Positions 37,701 through 55,169 of a stretch of 64,000 bases of DNA are shown one piece after another. The position numbers and the translations under genes are program-made. The notes beneath the pieces are model-generated. The model was not told where the DNA came from. It was given only the letters and a program-made list of their open reading frames with translations, and made no database searches. Source of the DNA: Prochilodus magdalenae (taxonomy: Eukaryota > Chordata > Actinopteri > Characiformes > Prochilodontidae); assembly GCA_024036415.1 (NCBI GenBank), contig JAMWET010003610.1:693447-757446 (forward strand), given 5' to 3'. Position 1 is the first letter of the stretch. Each line of letters starts with the position of its first letter.

Positions 37701-39628
37701 GTGCTGAATCTGTATAGTTGTTTGAAGTGTCTGATGCACTGTACTCTATAATCACTGAGGACACTAAAAAACTGCTGCTCAGTTTCTTTAATGAGGAGCC
37801 CTGCAGTTAGAGTCTCCACGGGAGAACATACTTCTATTCTAAATCACATGTCTGCCTTATATGAGACCAGCTGAAAGATAAAATATATTCACATTTTGTC
37901 AAATCTGAACCTTGAATCTGGTGTCAGGAACAGTTCAGGAAAACCAAATGAAACAATGCATTAGAGCAACTCTAGGTAAACTGCATGACTATTCTGTTTC
38001 CTGTTATGTCGTCTGAAAAAAGAGAACAGGGATAAGAAACGTAATCTTCTACAAAGCCAAGCAGGCAAAAAACACCAACTCTCTGGGTCCGTTAAGGAGA
38101 CTGAAAATTAATTAACACCATGGACACAATCTAGGCCGAAAGAGGCTTCTACTGTGTTTAGCTATGCAATTTTTGCATTTTGCTTTTTTATTTTTTATAG
38201 CATTACATCATAAAGAACACTAAACAACTGGATAGTTTATTTAAAAATAGTGCATTATTCTATTGACCCTGTTTAACAGCATTTAGTGTGTGACATGTAG
38301 CATAAAAATCATTTTATGTAGCGCTTCTAAAACTATTTTCATTAATGAGGGACCACTGATTCTTTTTTCCTCTGCATTTAAGACTTTCAAACCTGAGAAG
38401 AATTAAACGTTGCAATACATATTGTGTAACACATTGTGTCTTATAGTAATACTACTCATGTAGAGGCATCACAATACATATCTGCTATATCACACACCCA
38501 ATATTGATTACACAACACATGAAAGCAGGAAGACTCAAATGGCTGTTACCTAGCAACCACTACAAATAAACCAATAATCTGGTAAATAAATCCTATATTG
38601 CATTCAAATAACAGTCAATCAGCCAAGACATGTTTGGTGTTTGGCACTAGAACTACGAAAATAGTGCAGCTATGAGTAATGGAAACTAATATACCAGCAT
38701 AGCATTTAATAAAAATGACCCGTTACATTAATAACATCATACAGTGTCTAAAAACTGTATTCTGTAGTCTGTGTTAAAACTAAAAACTCTAGTCTGTTTA
38801 AGAATACTAAACAATTCATTGTGAATTTAGACAAGTTAGGCAAGACTAGTTAGACACGCAGTTTCTCATATGTTTTCAGAAATCACATATACAAAGTCTG
38901 CTGAAATTAGGCATGTAGTTTGTAAAATGGTAATTTGCCAATTACCTTCTTTTACTTTTTAGCTACAACAGGTTTACAGTCCCAGTGCAAAGGCAAACTT
39001 TGAGCACCTTGTCTTGGCTGCTCAACAGAATACTCTTATTTAAGTTATAAAACAAAAAACTATAATATAATAAAACAAAAAATACAACTTATATATATAT
39101 ATAACTTATATATAAGTTTACTAATCCCTCCTTATTTTCTGCACTTGCCTGAGTCCACGTAATCTGCAGCAAGAGGGTTTCTCATGTCTTGGGTTCGCTT
39201 GCTCGCCTCTGCCCAAGTCTTCGTACTACGTCCATCATCCTGCTCTGAACAGCAGAGTTCACTGCCCTCTACTGCTCCGGTTTCAGTGGCTCCAATGCTA
39301 CATACAGTGCTCTCAGAAGTGTGCTGCTCCTGAAAAGCAGATCAATACGTTTAGAGATCACACTGGGACCCCAATGGTAATACAACATGTGAACGTGGAT
39401 ATGCTGAAAGACTGCTGGAGCTGGACTTTTCAGTGAGACTGAGAGGATCACCTGGGATTGAGCAGAAGGCACTTTACTCTTCTTCCTTTGGTTCTGTTTA
39501 TTGGTCTGAGGGAAAACTGTGAGTTGCTCACTCCAACTGGACACATAAAAAGACACCATTAAAACCACACAAAGAGAATTTTAATAATTGTGACTACAAT
39601 GCATTTACACACCACAGAACCGAGACTG

Positions 39629-39698
<70 letters not shown>

Positions 39699-39739
39699 TA
39701 CACACACACATTATATACATACATATAAGATATTTTATT

Positions 39740-39801
<62 letters not shown>

Positions 39802-42800
39802 TGTAATGTATATTTTATGACTTCTTATTGATCACTAAGACAGTAAGACACAGTGTCTGATTAAACTTGTTTAAATGAAGTCTTTCTAATGTATCTTTAC
39901 CCAGATGTTATATCTGATATATACTTGTTATTTCTTCACCAATTTGTATTGCCCATTCATTTAAATAACCAATTACTCATGTAATCATCAAATTAATGCA
40001 CAGATTACATGATTACTAATGCACTACATGCCTAGAAAAGTGATAAATTGAAGTAAACTACTCTATACCTCTGTAAAGACTTTAAACTAGACACTGGAAC
40101 TTGGCTGTAAGGATTGACCATTCATTCTGGATCCCCCAAAATATCCACTCTAACTTCTTACAGAGGCATTGGATGGAGCTCCATCACTCCAGAAAGCGTA
40201 GCTTCATTGTTCCCCAGCCCAGTGCTGGGACATCGTACCCTTAGCTCTGGTGTGGCTGCTCCAGAGCATCCTATTCTATTCTTTTGTCTGGAGTTAATAG
40301 ACTTTAATTGTGCACAAGTGCAGTGGTACAGGTCAGGCCATAAATGTCAAAACATCAGTCAAAGACAAGGATTAAATAAAAAACGGTACATATTAATGAT
40401 CCCATGGAACTGTTACAATAACTGTTACAATCCCAAACACTGTTACAATAACTTTTTATTTTGGACACCAGAAGTTCAGTGCGCCTTTTGTTTTGCTGTG
40501 TTCTTTATCAATGTATGGAAATAAAGCAGAGTAGGGACCAGACCTGTGAAATACCCCACGTTACAGTGTTTATCTGTTGTTCCTAACTGCTTTTGAACAG
40601 AACGTTATTTAATATGAGGTGACGAGTTTATTTGTAGTTATGAGAAAGACTCTTCAGCTTCCACAACACGTTGTGCACCTCTGTCCAACGCTCCCTGCTA
40701 GGACTAGCCAGGCTGTGTGTATTTATGTGCCTTTGGGGGAGTGCTTTTAAAAGGAAAGCTGAAACTAGGGGGTGGGATTTTTTCAGAAACTTGCTTTCAT
40801 TTCCTGGTTTCTACAAAATCGGCATCTTCAGCTTTATTTAAAACATGCAGAATTCTAGGTCTTCTCTGAAAGCCCTGACTGTCCACCACTGAGCCTGATT
40901 CATTAAGTCAGGAATAGGTGCACCTTAAAGTAGATGTTCACATTTGGACATTCAGTGTATAATTCATAGTGGCATTTTTACACAGAACTGACCTCTGTGT
41001 TTATATAACGATATTCGTGACTGACCCATTAATGATTTCTTTACTGTCTCCTCGGATAAAGATCTCCTGCTCTGGGGTGATGATGCACAGAGCGTTCTTC
41101 TGCCCCGTCCTGGCCTCAGCGTCAATTACCTCAGTGCACAGATTCAGGTCCACAGTGCCTTGTGGAATAGTACTGGGCTAAACCAAACAACAAACAGCAG
41201 AGGGTTTCCAGTCAGACCAGGTCTAGACAGCTACATGACGCAACAGTCACATTCAGAATAATTGCAAAAGTTGTTTACTTCATACAAAACAGATGAAATC
41301 ATTCCCAAAAAAAATCATTCCATGTCCTTCTTGGTCCAAGAAAGTATCTCGATCCAAAAGTGTAAGATATTCCGCCACCTGTGCTTGATGACTGTTTACA
41401 CAAATCTAGGTGAGACTTGTTGTGGAGACCACAAGCTCGGCGTACAACACATCCTATGAGGTGAGCTCTGTTTCATGCTGTTGGAGAGGCCTGCCGCTGC
41501 GTCTAACCAGCAGCAGCACATCTGGCTACAACATGCACAGAACCCTCATAAACCCATGAAGCAAAAGAGCCACCCAGACCTATTCCTGTTCTTCTGGTTT
41601 GTTTGTTTGTGAGCATATGCGTGCGTGTATGATGACCTAGTAATCTCCTCTCTTACCGACTCATCCAGTGCGAACTGCAGGCTGCCGTGCTCATAGAGGA
41701 TGAAGAAGCGCCGCTGCCATTTCTGAAAACAAACAAACAGAGTCATATATCATGCTTCTCTAACTGCAGCATGATACTTTCAAACCAACAAATTCCTCTC
41801 CTCTGAATCTGCACGTACCCTGGACCGCTGCAACGGATTGTCAAACTCAGTCCCTTCGGGTGCAAGGCACAGCCAGCTTGCGTAGATTGGCTTTGCCTGT
41901 GAAGAAACCAATTAATAAGTAAAAACATTATCAATAAAACCAAATCAACCAAGTTCTGCTAATATAGCTTCTTTAGCTCATTTTAGAAGTTTTAACAAGT
42001 TGTTGGCAGGCTAGCACTGTATTATATTACAGAGGTAGGGATGCAACAAGGGAATTTCATCCATGTTCAAATATGCAGATTTCGGGACAGAATTTAGGAC
42101 TACATTTCCTGGATTATGGAGAAGCATAACTTCTTTTCTGAAGGTTTGTAAATGCAGTAAAATTTATAAAATGAAAGCCTGTCCACTCAGCAGCCATTTT
42201 TTGCTGTGCCCCTGGCAGTCATTTTCTGTCATAAAAAGTCATTTTCAGTCATTTCAGTCATTCAGTCTGAATGGGGAGAGAGCAAAATACTCCAAACTGA
42301 AGGTCAAATTCATGTTTCATAAACATATTTGGAATTGGTGATAGAAATCAGACTCATTTCTTATATATGGTTTGTAGCGTTGGCTTTGGTAAATATGATT
42401 TTATAGTTTGTTCTCACTATTATGCTTCTGCAAATCTTCATGAAGAAGGCCTGTCCCCCACTAACACTATAATATTGCAGACCCTACAATTCTCACGCCG
42501 TGACCATCAAGCTGATTGGCTCTTCTTCTTGAAAATTATGACTTTCTCCATAAACAACCATTCTATTCATATTTCGGTCAGCTCATTTACAATGTCTGTG
42601 ATAAAATGCAGCTGTTTAAGTACAGTAGCCCAATGTCAACAATATGTTCTGCACTTTTCAAACACAGTAAACATGTCATTAATAATCGGTTTCAAATACC
42701 AGCCAGCAATCTAAACATCTGTCAGATAACAGGTCCTATATTTAAAACAGGTATATGCCAATACATTAGGTTCAATTTCATCCTTCCTCTCTCATTACAT

Positions 42801-44102
42801 GTAAACAGGTTCAAAAGCCAATATGCATTTTTCATAATTCTGCAATATTAAGCACATGCGTTACTGTAGACTTTTTCCTAGACTATTTTCCGAAAACATC
42901 AGTAATCTGTATCATTCACATTGCTGTAGAGCATCTACAGCTTTGTGGATTCGCTGTTGTCCATCTCTTCTGTTTCTCCTCTTTTAGTATGGCAAAACTT
43001 TAGGCTCTTTTAGACCATCAACTGTTCAACGGTTTTAAGGGTTATAAAGGTGTATGAATTTATGCTCCAATAAATCATTAAAATGTGAACAAAGTCATTC
43101 AGAGTGATTGGATGTGAAGCGCTCTGTTCTAGAGGAACTGGAGAACTTACAGTACTAACAGTGATGGTGATGGGAACCAGACGTCTGAGGAGTTTAATGC
43201 CTCTAATAGCTCCTTCACAGGAAGTTATTACATTAAATAATAATTTTATAACAAGGTATCACTATATCACAGCTATATCTCAGCGTTACATATAAAACCT
43301 CTATGTGTGTGCTGTACACACGGTGACACCTGGCTCCTATCAGCACCACGGTGCTGGTGGGATTGCCTTTTAATACTCTCTGGGTAACAAAAGAAGCTTC
43401 TAGAAATGTTTTGCCTACTAAGCAAATAGCCGCTCAGTGAAAGCAAGGAAGCTACCGGAGTTATTTGTGAGATTTCTACTGTAATAAAACCGCATGTCTT
43501 AGAGAAATAAAGCCACTTAACTTGTGTTAAACAGGACTGTGTTGGTAGAGCTCAGCTTATGAATCGGTAGGTGTGTACACATCAGCTTCATAGTGTATTC
43601 AGGTAAAGAGGCATTTAAGAAAGTCACTGTCGGAGTTCGGCTTCAGCTTTAATCCTTATCTTTGAGCTGTGTTTACAGAGACGGGCTCGTTAGTCTCTCT
43701 TCATAGATTAGAACTGACAACACACACAGATTCCCCTTTCCAGAAAACTACACCACAAAATACACCAACTTAACTACAAACCAGAGCCAAGAAACATAAC
43801 CCTCCACTGAAAACAGCAAGTAAACTAACGGGGGACTGTATGAAGTTGTCTGACTGCATGGCTTTGACAGACTGTGTTACTGATAGGCTCCACAGTCAAA
43901 CTGAGCTCACCGGTTAGCGCTGCCACACTTCTATGCTATGCTATGGTTTAGTAGCATCTTGTCAAGACTTCAGTCTTACCTGGTTAAACTCCTCATTGGT
44001 CATCAGATGGAGCTCCCGGGACTTGAAGCAGTTCTGGCATCGGCTTTTGTCAAATATATTCGCCTGGAATTTGCTGCACGACAGATCCGCTTTCACAGAC
44101 AT
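17791..44102 (-). CDS. mprip: Myosin phosphatase Rho-interacting protein (M-RIP / p116Rip)
   Basis: Twenty-two minus-strand exons join in phase to about 1,607 codons. In mammals the protein binds F-actin, RhoA and the MYPT1 subunit of myosin phosphatase, and targets phosphatase to stress fibres. Here residues 1-41 form the actin-binding N-terminus ([17 protein letters not shown]). PH1 spans about 42-150 ([12 protein letters not shown]). PH2 spans about 405-505 ([37 protein letters not shown]). A basic segment near 600 ([15 protein letters not shown]) follows. Residues 710-1338 come from one exon. The coiled coil runs from about 1339 to 1542 ([30 protein letters not shown]). The common human form is about 1,025 residues; the difference is mostly the large exon. 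The C-terminus is shorter than the human tail I recall. The exon 16 donor and the exon 11/12 junction are uncertain. Confidence 0.95.
18132..18218 (-). CDS. mprip: mprip exon 21
   Basis: 87 bases, phase 0: [20 protein letters not shown], matching the human VKESEIQYLKQEISSLKDEL segment. Acceptor TTTCAG, donor ACG|GTGAGC. Confidence 0.93.
18350..18451 (-). CDS. mprip: mprip exon 20
   Basis: 102 bases, phase 0: [20 protein letters not shown] to RQQFELE, corresponding to ELNNRLAAEITRL in human. Donor GAG|GTTAGT. Confidence 0.92.
18710..18869 (-). CDS. mprip: mprip exon 19
   Basis: 160 bases: [20 protein letters not shown], then [17 protein letters not shown]. This is the best conserved stretch of the coiled coil. 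The first base completes a Ser codon from exon 18. Confidence 0.95.
19255..19440. mobile_element. 186-bp MITE with TA target duplication
   Basis: The ends CACTGCCTGGCCAAAAAAAA and, in reverse complement, CACTGCCTGACCAAAAAAAG are near-perfect inverted repeats. TA flanks both sides (19253-19254 and 19441-19442), as expected for Tc1/mariner-type insertion. It has no coding capacity and sits in the mprip intron between exons 18 and 19. Confidence 0.88.
19761..19875 (-). CDS. mprip: mprip exon 18
   Basis: 115 bases: [20 protein letters not shown] to VADILKNH, matching human ISAIEAMKNAHREEMERELEK. Phase 1 in, phase 2 out. Confidence 0.92.
19963..20110 (-). CDS. mprip: mprip exon 17
   Basis: 148 bases: [20 protein letters not shown], then [16 protein letters not shown], corresponding to human REEKDRLLAEETAATISAI. 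Phase 0 in, phase 1 out. Confidence 0.93.
20769..21140 (-). pseudogene. Tc1-like transposase C-terminal relic
   Basis: A minus-strand frame of 123 codons ends with [20 protein letters not shown] and [11 protein letters not shown], a pattern like the end of Tc1-type transposases. An upstream [10 protein letters not shown] may stand for the usual VWRRPGERY segment. The catalytic acidic residues cannot be placed. It lies in the mprip intron between exons 16 and 17. Confidence 0.6.
21968..23854 (-). CDS. mprip: mprip exon 16, single large coding exon
   Basis: About 1,887 bases and 629 open codons, beginning [13 protein letters not shown] after a CAATCAG acceptor. The end is approximate: phase 0 is required by exon 17, but the candidate donors near 21962-21971 are weak. 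The sequence is predicted largely helical ([48 protein letters not shown]) with Ser/Thr-rich stretches between. Residues CVHC followed by 11 residues and HAWC form a C2HC zinc-finger-like motif about 60 codons in. The open frame continues at both ends in phase with neighbouring exons. The most used human isoform lacks an exon of this size, so it may be alternatively spliced. Confidence 0.85.
24567..24653 (-). CDS. mprip: mprip exon 15
   Basis: 87 bases, phase 0: [20 protein letters not shown] to SDWSCQ. Acceptor ATATCAG, donor CAG|GTAAGT. Little conserved, but the phase and splice sites are good. Confidence 0.85.
24858..25359 (-). CDS. mprip: mprip exon 14
   Basis: 502 bases. The first half is poorly conserved ([20 protein letters not shown]). 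The second half carries [20 protein letters not shown] and [20 protein letters not shown], which matches IEQRWHQVETTPLREEKQVP in human. It ends in an ELEKLLQQY coiled-coil start. Confidence 0.94.
25459..25568 (-). CDS. mprip: mprip exon 13
   Basis: 110 bases ending PH2: [20 protein letters not shown], then [17 protein letters not shown] chose the acceptor at 25569-25570 because it gives the same length as human TKEGEFTLSAM. Confidence 0.94.
25670..25716. repeat. (AAT)n microsatellite
   Basis: About 15 uninterrupted AAT units about 100 bp upstream (minus strand) of mprip exon 13. Confidence 0.95.
26239..26328 (-). CDS. mprip: mprip exon 12
   Basis: 90 bases, PH2 strands: [20 protein letters not shown], then [10 protein letters not shown]. 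The 5' end depends on which junction with exon 11 is used: 26328 with a GC donor in exon 11, or 26321 with a GT donor. Confidence 0.92.
26428..26496 (-). CDS. mprip: mprip exon 11
   Basis: 69 bases: [20 protein letters not shown] then AEE, PH2 core. Donor options are GAG|GCAGGT (end 26428, length equal to human) or GCAG|GTTCAC (end 26424, one residue shorter). Confidence 0.92.
28580..28636 (-). CDS. mprip: mprip exon 10
   Basis: 57 bases: [19 protein letters not shown], the start of PH2; human reads [19 protein letters not shown]. Phase 0 both sides. Too short for an ORF scan. Confidence 0.94.
28786..28884 (-). CDS. mprip: mprip exon 9
   Basis: 99 bases, phase 0: [20 protein letters not shown], corresponding to SPHRRAKSLDRRSTEPSV ahead of PH2 in human. 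The RRARSLD stretch looks like a basophilic kinase or 14-3-3 type site (inference). Confidence 0.9.
29000..29290 (+). pseudogene. Tc1-like transposase C-terminus relic (plus strand)
   Basis: A plus-strand frame ending near 29280 reads [20 protein letters not shown] and [15 protein letters not shown] before a stop. This has the look of the last part of a Tc1/mariner-type transposase. The rest of the element is decayed. It lies in the mprip intron between exons 8 and 9. Borders are approximate. Confidence 0.5.
31655..31752 (+). repeat. Degenerate GTTAGG/TTAGGG-rich tract
   Basis: Repeated imperfect GTTAGG, GGTTAGG and GGGTTAA words occur over about 100 bp. They resemble interstitial telomere-like repeats but are never a clean TTAGGG array. 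Confidence 0.45.
32930..33055 (+). repeat. Interspersed repeat fragment
   Basis: The phrase around GCACCCTGGACAGGCTACTAGTTCATCACAGGGCC resembles a repeat common in fish genomes. This is from memory only and no family name is given. Read as about 125 bp on the plus strand. Confidence 0.4.
33711..33960 (+). mobile_element. Internally deleted Tc1-like relic
   Basis: It starts with TTGCCAAAAGTATGTGGACA, which matches the inverted-repeat end of the element at 60258-61287. It then passes into GAGCTCAGTGACTTTAATCAT, typical of the 5' region of such elements, and ends with a decayed 3' piece. No transposase remains. Confidence 0.6.
34163..34262 (-). CDS. mprip: mprip exon 8 (probable)
   Basis: 100 bases: [20 protein letters not shown], then [13 protein letters not shown]. 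The acceptor TTAGCAG and donor AAG|GTACTG fit. It enters in phase 2 and leaves in phase 0, exactly as exons 7 and 9 require. I know no human counterpart, so the evidence is splice sites, phase and open frame only. CQHC is a CxxC pair. Confidence 0.62.
36166..36493 (-). CDS. mprip: mprip exon 7
   Basis: 328 bases: [20 protein letters not shown], then [20 protein letters not shown] and [16 protein letters not shown] Ser/Pro- and acid-rich region between the PH domains, likely disordered. The phase matches exons 6 and 8. Not clearly conserved with human. Confidence 0.85.
37500..37712. repeat. Dispersed repeat copy A
   Basis: The end GGTGGTCTCTGACTTTTGCA reappears in inverted form at about 55608-55660. 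It lies in mprip intron 6. Family not named; borders approximate. Confidence 0.4.
39149..39329 (-). CDS. mprip: mprip exon 6
   Basis: 181 bases: [20 protein letters not shown] to [17 protein letters not shown]. The donor is TCAG|GCAAGT, so the following intron is of the GC-AG class. The low-complexity linker is poorly conserved. Confidence 0.82.
39452..39536 (-). CDS. mprip: mprip exon 5
   Basis: 85 bases: [20 protein letters not shown], matching LEMLMVYPRTNKQNQKKKRK in human; this is the end of PH1. Donor CAG|GTGATC. Confidence 0.94.
39631..39798. repeat. Compound (ACAT)n / (AT)n microsatellite
   Basis: About ten ACAT units pass into (AT)n, an interruption with CA and TATA words, and a second (AT)n of about 55 bp. 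It is in the mprip intron 4, about 95 bp upstream of exon 5 on the minus strand. Confidence 0.95.
40105..40290. repeat. Interspersed repeat fragment
   Basis: Words such as GGAGCTCCATCACTCCAGA and GCTGCTCCAGAGCATCCTA resemble a repeat I associate with non-autonomous DNA transposons of fish. No inverted ends were located. It lies in mprip intron 4. Confidence 0.35.
41026..41177 (-). CDS. mprip: mprip exon 4
   Basis: 152 bases: [20 protein letters not shown], then [20 protein letters not shown], the middle of PH1. It ends in GG before a GTCAGT donor; exon 5 completes the Gly. Confidence 0.95.
41657..41722 (-). CDS. mprip: mprip exon 3
   Basis: 66 bases: [20 protein letters not shown], then ES. 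This is the strongest PH1 match to the family. Phase 0 both sides. Confidence 0.96.
41819..41896 (-). CDS. mprip: mprip exon 2
   Basis: 78 bases: [20 protein letters not shown], then PLQRSR. Start of PH1; human reads AKPIYGGWLLLAPDGTDFDN. Confidence 0.95.
41897..43979 (-). other. mprip intron 1, no feature recognised
   Basis: About 2.1 kb of AT-rich sequence. ORFs at 42063-42341, 42367-42714 and 42516-42851 on the plus strand overlap each other and resemble no family. Confidence 0.5.
43980..44102 (-). CDS. mprip: mprip exon 1 with start codon
   Basis: ATG at 44100-44102. [20 protein letters not shown] then [20 protein letters not shown]. It agrees with the family N-terminus, which is the F-actin-binding part in mammals. 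Donor CAG|GTAAGA. Confidence 0.95.
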
Positions 44103-44245
44103 GTTTCTTCTAATCTCCTGCTAGTGGAATTGAATCGCTGCTGGTCCGGTCGTAGTATTTTGTTTTGCCCACCCGTATCCGCAAAAACTCCGCCCCCTCG
44201 GCTGCGATTGGCCAGGAGTCGTCCAGGCGCGCTGGTGATTGGACA
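44103..44245 (-). promoter_or_regulatory. mprip: mprip promoter with GC box and two CCAAT boxes
   Basis: Upstream of the mprip ATG the minus strand carries a GC-box-like GGGGCGG (44190-44196) and CCAAT boxes at 44207-44211 and 44238-44242. No TATA box was seen. CpG density is raised from about 44150. The arrangement is typical of a TATA-less housekeeping promoter. Confidence 0.6.
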
Positions 44246-44879
44246 GGTCTAAAATATTTGCATACATGCCGATTCTTTTAATTCATCTTCACACTTTCTT
44301 TCTCTCCATTGTTACCCACATTATCACCTAACTATTCTTATTACATACATTTCATTATTATTATTTCATTTAATCGATGCAACACTGAAGGTCGTGTCTT
44401 ATCGCTAATAACTGGGGGGTGGTTACACAAAGCAGGGTTTCTCGCCAGATAACTTAAACCCAAAGTCAAAGAGATGAGAGACACTCTTATTGGACAGTCT
44501 GCATCTTTAGTCTTCAGTTATCCGGCCAATTGAGAAATCCCCCACTGAGAAACCCCTCTCAGGACAGTGATTTAATCACAGATAGATCATCACAGCCGTG
44601 GTATTATCCTCGATCAGACGAGCTCTCGAGTGTTCCGTCACCTTTATTAGGAGTAATAAAGAGAAAGTACTTCAGTAGCGCTGTTTTAAGCCTTAGTAGC
44701 CTTAGCTTACATGTAGCGATATACCTATTTCGATTATTTAACGACCTTATCGTTCCGATGATACAGTGATACAAAAGTGAAAATGTAGACAGAACGAAGC
44801 GTGTTGGGATTTGAACATGTTGATTCAGCACAGAACGTGATAGAGGCGATTTTCTGAAAACCCTATTCAAATCCAGCTT

Positions 44880-45060
44880 AGACCCCCGAGTGCCAAACAT
44901 GGGCGCAACAACATGGCGTCGACTACAAAACGACAACACGACTTGTGGTCTGTATCACAGACTGTATGCAGTACGAGGCCTTTATAGACTGAGGGCTAAA
45001 ACTCTCCACACATCCGGCTCAGCTCAGCTCAGCTCCGTCTTTTCTGCATTTGCCGAACAA
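44880..45060 (+). promoter_or_regulatory. CpG-rich patch with perfect YY1 motif
   Basis: AACATGGCGTC at 44910-44920 fits the YY1 consensus AANATGGCGNC on the plus strand. In many vertebrate promoters this motif sits just downstream of the start site and points along transcription. CpGs are frequent here. An ATG at 44899-44901 (A at -3, G at +4) opens a 55-codon plus-strand ORF to a TGA at about 45064-45066. The patch is about 800 bp upstream of mprip and points away from it. Confidence 0.5.
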
Positions 45061-45066
45061 ACTTGA
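44899..45066 (+). CDS. Short uncharacterised ORF, Arg-rich N-terminus
   Basis: Fifty-five codons, MGATTWRRLQNDNTTC at the start and HTSGSAQLSSVFSAFAEQT at the end. It has seven Arg and no acidic residue but one Asp and one Glu, with hydrophobic and Ser/Thr residues, so it looks like a mitochondrial presequence. This may be a chance reading in a CpG-rich patch or the first exon of a transcript whose other exons I could not find. No homologue is recognised. Confidence 0.2.
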   Translation: MGATTWRRLQNDNTTCGLYHRLYAVRGLYRLRAKTLHTSGSAQLSSVFSAFAEQT

Positions 45067-46516
45067 ATGTTTCTGTTGCACAACGGATGTGTGTAATCAA
45101 TGGTCGTAAAGGTAAAATTCTGAAATTGTGAAATTAGTAAGTAACCTATGTAGTGTATTGTCTCCGTCACAGACGTCTCGCCCACACAGACGGAACTGCA
45201 TTGACTGGCTTACAAAGTGACCAGCAGAAGGCGACACTGAGGAGCAACGCAGGCAACATATTAAAAGCGCAGTGACGCAGCGGCACAAAGACCCTGAGGT
45301 GATGGGCACGGCCACAAGTTTCTCATAATTGGTAGCCTCAAAATATGAATATATTAACTTGTGGCAAAAGTATAGTAATTTGTCACTATGTACTATTAAC
45401 CATAGGCCTTATGTAAATGCAGCTGGGTAAAAAATGAGGTCAAAGATTAAATGTAGCTAATGCTATTCAGTAATTTGGAATGATGCATGACTGCATGGCA
45501 AACTGCATTTGGGAAACTGCAGACTGAAGTATTGCAACAGGAATCATTTATTGCAGGCAAGGCAGTGGCAGGTTAGAATTTACAAAAACAATGGCTGAAA
45601 GGTTTCACAATGTTTGTAAAATGATAGATTATAAACCATCATTTTATTAGATTGCTTTGTTTTTTTCCTGCATATGTGAATATGACTAAATCTGTGAATC
45701 TCTCTTACCTTATAATGTCTTCTCAGTGGCAGTTCGAAGAACAATATACAGTTTCTTCAAACAAGCCCAAACTTATATCCTGCCCCTAAACCAACTCACA
45801 CTGGTGTGTTCCTAAAGAACGTGTCAGGAATTCTTCAGGGTAAAAAGTATGATGTGATACTCTCATTCTAAACAGACATGGGGGCCATAAACTCTTTTAA
45901 TAATTACAAATATCTAAATAAATAAATAGGCAGATCTGTGCACATTCTCCCTGTCTCTCTCTCTGCATATACAACCTATGGACTTTTTTTATAAGTACAG
46001 TATTTACATGATAACAGTAGCTTTTAAATTAACATATATAAACACTTTCATTTGATCCTACAATAAGATACAAGAATTTAGAATAACACCAATTACACTT
46101 TGCTGGTATGAAGCACTAGACTGTTTCTCTAACAAAACCATGGCTGTCTTAAAGAACAGGTAACAGGTAAGCTAGAGCACACAGCTAAAATGTAGTTTCA
46201 CAGCTTTTCATAATTTGCTGTTTAATGCTGGCAGAATTGTTTGGTTTTAGGTCACAATATAAAGTTTGATTATCTCTGCTAATACTAAAAGCTAAAGGCT
46301 AAAGGTTTTTGTCACAGATGAATACTAGCTTTTTATGCCCTAATACTGGTGGTCAGAAATCTATAAGCTGGCCTATGCACATCATCTTTTGAAAGTATAA
46401 AAAAGCAACTGTTTAACAGTAAAACGAAAAAGAAACAATCATGACTTTTCCTTCCTTATCCTGTACTCATCAGGCAGGTGTAGCTCCGTCTTGGTGAGAC
46501 AGTCTAGTCTTGACCT
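45067..46516 (-). other. u2af2: Spacer holding the probable u2af2 3' UTR
   Basis: Directly downstream of the u2af2 stop. AATAAA on the minus strand occurs at 45547-45552 and again near 45643, either of which could end the transcript. The ORF at 45097-45315 has no family resemblance. Confidence 0.4.

Positions 46517-55169
<8,653 letters not shown>

Noticed and set aside
39590..39820. 76-codon ORF rich in Tyr, Ile and His
   Set aside because: It is a translation of the ACAT/AT microsatellite.
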